NCBI RefSeq assembly: GCF_003605435.1
Contig: NZ_QXQB01000001.1
Span: 62,001 to 126,000, forward strand
DNA from: Paenibacillus pinisoli
GTDB lineage: Bacteria > Bacillota > Bacilli > Paenibacillales > Paenibacillaceae
Length of the DNA stretch: 64,000 bases
Direction: 5' to 3'
Part shown: piece after piece, positions 59,706 to 64,000 of the stretch
Numbering within the stretch: position 1 is the stretch's first letter
Layout: each line of letters begins with the position of its first letter
Made by a program: the position numbers and the translations under genes
The notes under the pieces: generated by a model
Seen by the model: the letters and a program-made list of their open reading frames with translations, nothing else
What the model was told of the DNA's origin: nothing
The model's database searches: none

Positions 59706-60134
59706 TTATAAGGTTAGACATAGGATGCCAATAACCATCAATCCTAAGCCAGCCCATTGCGATCCCCGCAACGGAACCACTGCAGCCGGTCCGAACCAGC
59801 CTACCTTCTCCATCACCAAGGTTGCCACCATCTGGGCAATTAACAACGATGCGACAGTCAGTGCCGCGCCATTCTGATGGTAGGCAGTAATATTGCTGAA
59901 CAAGATAAACGCAGCAAACGCCCCGCCGAAGAGGAAGACCGGCTTGACCTCCTTCAAGCTGCGCCACGATTGATCACGAAGCAGCAGCACGATCAGCAAA
60001 GCGGCTATAAATCCTGTTCCTTGCGTAAGCGTTGCTGCTTGCCATGTCCCAATCCGCTCCCCAATCGCCGCGTTAGCCGTGCCCTGCAAGGTCAGGAATG
60101 CTCCGCCCAGCACCGCATAGATTACGCCTTTCAT
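59706..60134 (-). CDS. DMT-family transporter (YdcZ/DUF606 type), first subunit
   Basis: A 142-residue membrane protein of the YdcZ/DUF606 group: YAVLGGAFLTLQGTANAAIG at the start, then FLFGGAFAAFILFSNITAYH. First gene of the DMT-Crp-DMT operon, 38 bp before the Crp gene. The start is ATG 60134 behind GGGGGA. Together with the subunit at 58466 it likely forms a heteromeric exporter. A GGACATATGTCC palindrome lies 65 bp upstream, close to where a class II Crp activator would bind. Confidence 0.85.
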   Translation of the reverse strand: MKGVIYAVLGGAFLTLQGTANAAIGERIGTWQAATLTQGTGFIAALLIVLLLRDQSWRSLKEVKPVFLFGGAFAAFILFSNITAYHQNGAALTVASLLIAQMVATLVMEKVGWFGPAAVVPLRGSQWAGLGLMVIGILCLTL

Positions 60135-60198
60135 ATTCCGTTATCCCCCTTCAATCTTCCTACCTCTTATTTAACGATAAGGAGACAATTGCAGGAAA

Positions 60199-60210
60199 GG
60201 ACATATGTCC
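60199..60210. promoter_or_regulatory. Crp/Fnr-type palindrome upstream of the DMT operon
   Basis: GGACATATGTCC, a perfect 12-bp palindrome, matches GGACAAATGTCC at 30170-30181 at 11 of 12 positions. If TAAATA at 60168-60173 is the -10, the centre lies near -44, fitting activation. Confidence 0.55.
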
Positions 60211-60276
60211 TCAGCATAGCGGATAATTAAAGACTTTATCTATTCTAACTTTACTAACCCCAGGTTTTCGAAAATA

Positions 60277-60308
60277 AAAAAGCCCGCGGCTAATCGCCGG
60301 GGCTGGCA
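60277..60308 (-). terminator. Intrinsic terminator of the 60-residue gene
   Basis: AGCCCGCGGC (60281-60290) pairs with GCCGGGGCT (60296-60304) with one mismatch; A run gives a minus-strand U tract. Confidence 0.75.
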
Positions 60309-60343
60309 GCATCATGCTGCGTGGCTTGCTGTCTGACACGAAA

Positions 60344-60526
60344 CTACGCGTCTTTGTTTCTCGCTGTTTGCAGAGCGCTCTCATTGTGGTGCAGTTCCTT
60401 CAGCATGGATTGATAGACATTGCTTTCATTCACGCTGAGCCCTTTCCGGTTGTCCTTCAGAATCATTCGGTAAATGTTGCGTTTCAACAGTTCGCTTCTC
60501 CGGCCCAACAGTTCTTTGTTTGTCAT
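60344..60526 (-). CDS. 60-residue helical protein, unknown
   Basis: A short, charged, mostly helical protein: KELLGRRSELLKRNIYRMIL and ESNVYQSMLKELHHNESALQ. No membrane or signal sequence. ATG 60526 has GGATGGTGA upstream, and a TATAAT -10 is at 60556-60561; a terminator follows. It is likely a real single-gene unit. The helices resemble small DNA- or RNA-binding or Spo0E-like peptides only in a general way, so no function is claimed. Confidence 0.65.
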   Translation of the reverse strand: MTNKELLGRRSELLKRNIYRMILKDNRKGLSVNESNVYQSMLKELHHNESALQTARNKDA

Positions 60527-60712
60527 GTCTATTCACCATCCTATACATTTCCTATCTATTATATCGGAGATGAAAAAACATGAAAAACCGCATATGGCGA
60601 CAATAAATTTGAAAATTCTCGCCATTTCCTGAAAATGCCCTACGGAGAAGGAATGCACGAAAAGTTGCTCGCATATGCTCGCTGAGACGCCTTTGCATCG
60701 CGTTTACAAACC

Positions 60713-61507
60713 TTACATCCCCCGGAAGCTCTCTGGCGTCATGCCAGTAAACTTCATAAATACCCGATAAAACTGGCTAGGACTGGAAAATCCTACAATA
60801 AAGCTGATGTCCGTTACCGTATGCGCGCTTGCCCGAAGCTGCCGCTTCGCTTCTTCTATCCGCAGACGCAGCACGTATTGATAAGGCGTTACACCCGTTG
60901 CCAGCTTGAAGGAACGGATGAAGTGGTAGCGGCTCTGCAGCGCGACAGCCGCAAGCTGGTCGATCTCCAATTGCTCGGTGTAGTGAGCGCGGATATAGTC
61001 GAGCACTTGCATCATGCTCCAGTCCGGCGCCTTCTCCGGCTTAACCTCCGCGTCAGGCTTCGACGGCCCTTCAGGTGCAAGCATAGTCCCCAGCTCGGCG
61101 AACGCCAGAGACTCCGTCTCTACCACAGCCAAGGAATCCATATGGTCCATCGCAATGTAACGAGATGCGAATCTCTGGAAGTAAGACAGCATGGCTGCGG
61201 GCGCAAAAGGCCTTCTAACCTGCCCCTTCTCCCGGCAAGCTTGCCCGATCCGCTCATCCTTCGCAATGACAATAATAATGCCCGAATCATTGCTCATCCG
61301 GAAGCAATGCCGGTCCGCCGGCTGGACGACTAGTCCTTCCCCTGCGCGAAGTTCCATTTGCCGGCTTTCGTAATGAAATTCACAGCTTCCTTTGATCGGC
61401 ACTGTGATCTGATACTCATGACGATGGGCATGAGGGATGTTCGTAAATTCATTTTCTATTTTGTGCAGCTCGATATTCGGCAATATAATCTGCATCTGTG
61501 TCTGCAT
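60713..61507 (-). CDS. AraC-family regulator with cupin sensor domain
   Basis: About 264 residues. The N-terminal cupin includes IPHAHRHEYQITVPIKGSCE and RAGEGLVVQPADRHCFRMSN, with metal-type histidines. The C-terminal AraC domain has LEIDQLAAVALQSRYHFIRS and VTDISFIVGFSSPSQFYRVF. A Pro/Lys-rich linker (GPSKPDAEVKPEKAPDW) joins them. The frame opens at 61573, but ATG 61507 has AGGGTGA. It diverges from the Fsr-type MFS gene and probably activates it. TATAAT lies at about 61526-61531. Confidence 0.9.
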   Translation of the reverse strand: MQTQMQIILPNIELHKIENEFTNIPHAHRHEYQITVPIKGSCEFHYESRQMELRAGEGLVVQPADRHCFRMSNDSGIIIVIAKDERIGQACREKGQVRRPFAPAAMLSYFQRFASRYIAMDHMDSLAVVETESLAFAELGTMLAPEGPSKPDAEVKPEKAPDWSMMQVLDYIRAHYTEQLEIDQLAAVALQSRYHFIRSFKLATGVTPYQYVLRLRIEEAKRQLRASAHTVTDISFIVGFSSPSQFYRVFMKFTGMTPESFRGM

Positions 61508-61621
61508 GGCACTCACCCTGCAGATATTATAGCAATTATTGCGGGAATAGAAAGCACTATTTGCGACGCGCATGAAGGTTCCTATCCGCTATCATGAATT
61601 CTAAATCTAAATAAAGATAGG

Positions 61622-62854
61622 ATGTTGAGAATCATGTCGCACACCGCAACGGCCCTGCGGGCCAACCAGACAGCCATGACTGTGCTGCTCGGCGTCAGCA
61701 TGGCCCATCTGCTGAATGACGCGATGCAGTCCGTCGTGCCCGCTGTCTTCCCCATCTTCCAAGAGCAGCTTCAGCTCAGCTTCGTCCAGATCGGCTGGGT
61801 AGCGTTCACGCTGAATATTACCGCGTCCGTGCTGCAGCCGCTAATAGGACTTTACACGGACCGGAAGCCGCTCCCGATTCTGCTGCCGCTCGGCATGGTG
61901 TTTACGCTGCTCGGCATGGTCGGTCTGGCCGTCGCTCCGAGCTATGCCATTCTTCTGCTTGCGGCAGCGTTAATCGGGGTTGGCTCCTCTGTGCTTCATC
62001 CAGAGTCGTCCCGCGTTGCCCATCTGGCTGCGGGCAGAGGCAAAGGCTTCGCCCAATCGGTGTTCCAGGTTGGCGGCAATGCCGGGCAGGCACTCGCACC
62101 GCTAATGGTCGCCTTTGTCATTAGCCCAAGAGGCCAATACGGTTTTCTCTGGTTCACGCTGCTGGCTGTCATCGGCATTGTGATTCAATACCGAATTAGC
62201 AGATGGTACCGCGAACAGACATCAGCTGCCGCAATAGCGAAGCGCAAAGCGAATACCTCAGCCGTTCCAGCCGCAAGATTCAGCAAGCCGTTTATCGCAT
62301 TTGTATTGGGCATTCTGATTATGATGCTGTTCTCGAAGTTCGTATATTTGGCCAGCATGACAGGATACTACGCCTTTTACTATATGGATACGTATAAGCT
62401 GCCTCTCGAGCGTGCCCAGCTGGCATTATTCGCCCTTCAGTTCGCGGGGATGGTCGGAACCTTCCTTGGCGGGCCTCTCGCTGACCGGTTCGGCAGACAG
62501 CGGATTATCTGGTTCTCCATTCTGGGAACAGCGCCGTTCTCCCTGCTGCTGCCCTATGCGGGCCCGACCGGCTCCATCTTGCTTTGCATCGCGATCGGCC
62601 TCATCCTGATGTCCGGCTTTTCGGTCATTATCGTCTATGCGCAAGAACTGCTGCCGGGACATGTCGGCACGATTGCCGGCTTGTTCTTCGGACTTTCCTT
62701 CGGCCTCGCCGGTCTTGGCTCTGTCGTCATGGGCTGGCTGATGGATACGCACAGCGTAGAGCTGATGGTCAAGGTGTGTGCCTTCCTGCCTCTGCTTGGC
62801 CTGTTCGCCCTGTTCCTTCCGAAAGATTCGAAGATCATGGGAAAACAGCTTTGA
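61622..62854 (+). CDS. Fsr-type MFS exporter (fosmidomycin resistance family)
   Basis: A 410-residue MFS protein. The family marks are SMAHLLNDAMQSVVPAVFPI, GVGSSVLHPESSRVAHLAAG and FAQSVFQVGGNAGQALAPLM, all very close to E. coli Fsr. Twelve transmembrane segments. Fsr exports fosmidomycin in E. coli; other members have unknown natural substrates. ATG 61622 is close to AGATAGG and an in-frame ATG at 61634 is an alternative. It diverges from the cupin-AraC gene, which is its likely regulator. Confidence 0.9.
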   Translation: MLRIMSHTATALRANQTAMTVLLGVSMAHLLNDAMQSVVPAVFPIFQEQLQLSFVQIGWVAFTLNITASVLQPLIGLYTDRKPLPILLPLGMVFTLLGMVGLAVAPSYAILLLAAALIGVGSSVLHPESSRVAHLAAGRGKGFAQSVFQVGGNAGQALAPLMVAFVISPRGQYGFLWFTLLAVIGIVIQYRISRWYREQTSAAAIAKRKANTSAVPAARFSKPFIAFVLGILIMMLFSKFVYLASMTGYYAFYYMDTYKLPLERAQLALFALQFAGMVGTFLGGPLADRFGRQRIIWFSILGTAPFSLLLPYAGPTGSILLCIAIGLILMSGFSVIIVYAQELLPGHVGTIAGLFFGLSFGLAGLGSVVMGWLMDTHSVELMVKVCAFLPLLGLFALFLPKDSKIMGKQL

Positions 62855-62876
62855 TCGCATTTCTACTCAAAACGTA

Positions 62877-62912
62877 TGAAAGGAGCTGTCCCAAAAAACG
62901 GACAACTCCTTT
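62877..62912. terminator. Bidirectional terminator between convergent genes
   Basis: AAGGAGCTGTCC pairs with GGACAACTCCTT with one mismatch, followed by TTTATTTATT and preceded by AA-rich sequence. Ends the Fsr-type gene and the secreted-protein gene. Confidence 0.8.
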
Positions 62913-62915
62913 TAT

Positions 62916-63404
62916 TTATTGCCCTACGAATGTCGCTGAACCATTATCTCCGCTGTAAGGAGGGGCTCCCGGCCTCGTCACGTAACAAATGATTAATTTG
63001 AATGACTTTCCCTTCGCGATGTTTTGATTGAAAGTCAATAGGAAGCTTTTTCCATCCGTTCCTGACGCCTGAATTTTCACTCGATCGGGTGTAAGCGAAT
63101 TGTTGCGGTTGACACTGTCATTCATCCCTAGAGTAGCAATATTGACAGGATTCTGTTCTGACGTGGCTTGAATCCAGTAATTTCGGGGATCAGTGCCTTT
63201 CGCTTGATCCACGGGCTGATCATAGGACAGCTGTAATTGATTTGCAGAAATCTGGGATAGGCTTGCAAGCATCGGAATGGATGCTGTTGGAGAACTCGTC
63301 TGGCTCTCTACCCGCTGTGCAGCCAATGCCTGATGACAAAAACTGGTCGAGCTAAGTGCAATTAGTACAGCCAGACATATCTTTGTAATGGAATGGTTTT
63401 TCAT
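62916..63404 (-). CDS. Secreted protein with Ig-like beta domain, unknown
   Basis: A 162-residue precursor. The signal peptide (MKNHSITKICLAVLIALSST) ends near ALAA at residues 26-29. The rest resembles bacterial Ig-like or SbsA-type modules: SQISANQLQLSYDQPVDQAK, then NYWIQATSEQNPVNIATLGM and FLLTFNQNIAKGKSFKLIIC. Likely an extracellular wall- or matrix-bound domain. GGAGGAG is before ATG 63404. The leader contains two mutually exclusive hairpins touching that site. No catalytic motif is seen. Confidence 0.75.
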   Translation of the reverse strand: MKNHSITKICLAVLIALSSTSFCHQALAAQRVESQTSSPTASIPMLASLSQISANQLQLSYDQPVDQAKGTDPRNYWIQATSEQNPVNIATLGMNDSVNRNNSLTPDRVKIQASGTDGKSFLLTFNQNIAKGKSFKLIICYVTRPGAPPYSGDNGSATFVGQ

Positions 63405-63412
63405 GCGCTCCT

Positions 63413-63447
63413 CCTATTTGCGTATTCGGCAAATAGGTTTCCCCTAT
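63413..63447 (-). promoter_or_regulatory. Mutually exclusive leader hairpins before the secreted-protein gene
   Basis: CCTATTTGC (63413-63421) pairs with GCAAATAGG (63429-63437). Alternatively ATAGG (63433-63437) pairs with CCTAT (63443-63447). Both use 63433-63437. The first hairpin touches the ribosome-binding site region, so folding could affect translation. Confidence 0.45.
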
Positions 63448-63521
63448 AAGCAACACTTATTCTTCCATATGAAATATCAGGTTGCTTAAGAGCTCCCTCT
63501 GTCCATATTCTAGTCTATCAT

Positions 63522-64000
63522 TCATACCCGAAACATTTCGCCCTTGATCATGGTCCATTGCACTTCAAAACGGTCGTTAAGCAAGGCCAGATCGGCATCG
63601 AACCCCTCCGCAATGCTGCCTAGCTGGTGAAGCCCCAAGATTCTAGCCGGAGTGGCCGTCGCCATTAGTACGGCATCGTGCAGCGGAATGCCGGCCTCCG
63701 CCGCAAGCCGGAGCGCTTCATTCATGGTAACGGTGCTGGAGGCAAGCGTCCCATCCTTCAATCTCGCAACGCCATTCACAACCTGAACCTGATGGCCGCC
63801 GAACACATACTCTCCGTCGCCAAGCCCCATCGCCTGGAGCGCATCGGTAATAAGCACCGTGCCATCCGCGCCTTTCAACCGATGCATCATGCGTACAATG
63901 GCCGGATGCAGATGAATGCCGTCCACAATCGCCTGTACGCTGACATGCTCTTCTTCAAAAGCGGCAACGACAAGTCCCGGATCGCGATGATGAATCGGAC
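63522..64000 (-). CDS. nagA: N-acetylglucosamine-6-phosphate deacetylase (N-terminus cut by window edge)
   Basis: About 158 C-terminal residues of NagA, an amidohydrolase-fold enzyme that removes acetate from GlcNAc-6-phosphate in amino-sugar catabolism and wall recycling. Signatures: VDGIHLHPAIV, the catalytic-Asp block VLITDALQAMGLGDGEY, and ATATPARILGLHQLGSIAEG with EGFDADLALLNDRF at the end. The frame is open through the right edge (VAAFEEEHVSVQAIVDG). The metal-binding N-terminal region is not visible. Downstream partner nagB is not in the window. Confidence 0.9.
   Translation of the reverse strand, partial: PIHHRDPGLVVAAFEEEHVSVQAIVDGIHLHPAIVRMMHRLKGADGTVLITDALQAMGLGDGEYVFGGHQVQVVNGVARLKDGTLASSTVTMNEALRLAAEAGIPLHDAVLMATATPARILGLHQLGSIAEGFDADLALLNDRFEVQWTMIKGEMFRV

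Overview
The window looks like a chromosomal segment from a Paenibacillus-type member of the Bacillales. The signs are strong GGAGG ribosome-binding sites, frequent TTG and GTG starts, moderate GC, an S-layer homology protein, a copper-amine-oxidase-type stalk domain, lipobox lipoproteins, a cydABDC operon and Fur- and Zur-like boxes of the Bacillus type. No phage, insertion sequence, rRNA, tRNA or CRISPR array was seen. The left edge cuts an SLH-domain gene and the right edge cuts nagA.

Layout. 1-9.2 kb: SLH protein, ArsR-controlled quinone-oxidoreductase-type enzyme, FAD lipoprotein, leucine-rich-repeat surface protein, DUF1963 protein, SDR enzyme, decayed GNAT gene, BenE-type transporter. 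9.3-11.5 kb: a two-gene permease/TIGR03943 operon with a Zur-like box on its start. 11.6-17.6 kb: cydABDC (cytochrome bd oxidase and its CydDC exporter). 17.8-20.4 kb: MFS exporter, then a long noncoding stretch with a 36-bp palindrome and about nine exact 100-bp tandem repeats. 20.6-32.7 kb: mixed housekeeping and regulatory genes (aldo/keto reductase, class A PBP1, serine hydrolase with a MerR regulator, HAD phosphatase diverging from a Crp/Fnr regulator, small secreted proteins), a folded intergenic element at 25.74 kb and a 51-bp tandem array at 28.7 kb. 32.7-34.2 kb: QorB-like enzyme with an Rrf2 regulator sharing one operator. 34.2-42.2 kb: an iron section with three Fur-like boxes, an AraC regulator fused to a siderophore-binding domain, a paralogous siderophore-binding lipoprotein, a frameshifted PchR-like regulator with an MFS gene, and a class II tRNA-synthetase-like protein.

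42.2-50.1 kb is a compact five-gene cassette (SWIM zinc finger, helical-repeat protein, MoxR ATPase, DUF5682, VWA), related to the uncharacterised yehLMPQ genes of E. coli. 50.7-58.5 kb carries two genes of families that protect the ribosomal peptidyl-transferase centre: a Cfr-type radical-SAM rRNA methyltransferase and an Lsa-type ABC-F protein. Each is preceded by a long leader with a short upstream ORF and an intrinsic terminator just before the gene. The Lsa-type leader also holds an 11-nt perfectly complementary antiterminator pair, so both look like antibiotic-responsive transcription attenuators. An SDR enzyme beside the Cfr gene shares its 16-bp operator. 58.5-64 kb: a DMT/Crp/DMT operon sharing a palindrome with the other Crp/Fnr gene, an AraC regulator diverging from a fosmidomycin-resistance-type MFS gene, a secreted protein and the end of nagA.

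Functions come from recognising motifs and family resemblance by eye. No database search was run. Starts were chosen by ribosome-binding-site position.
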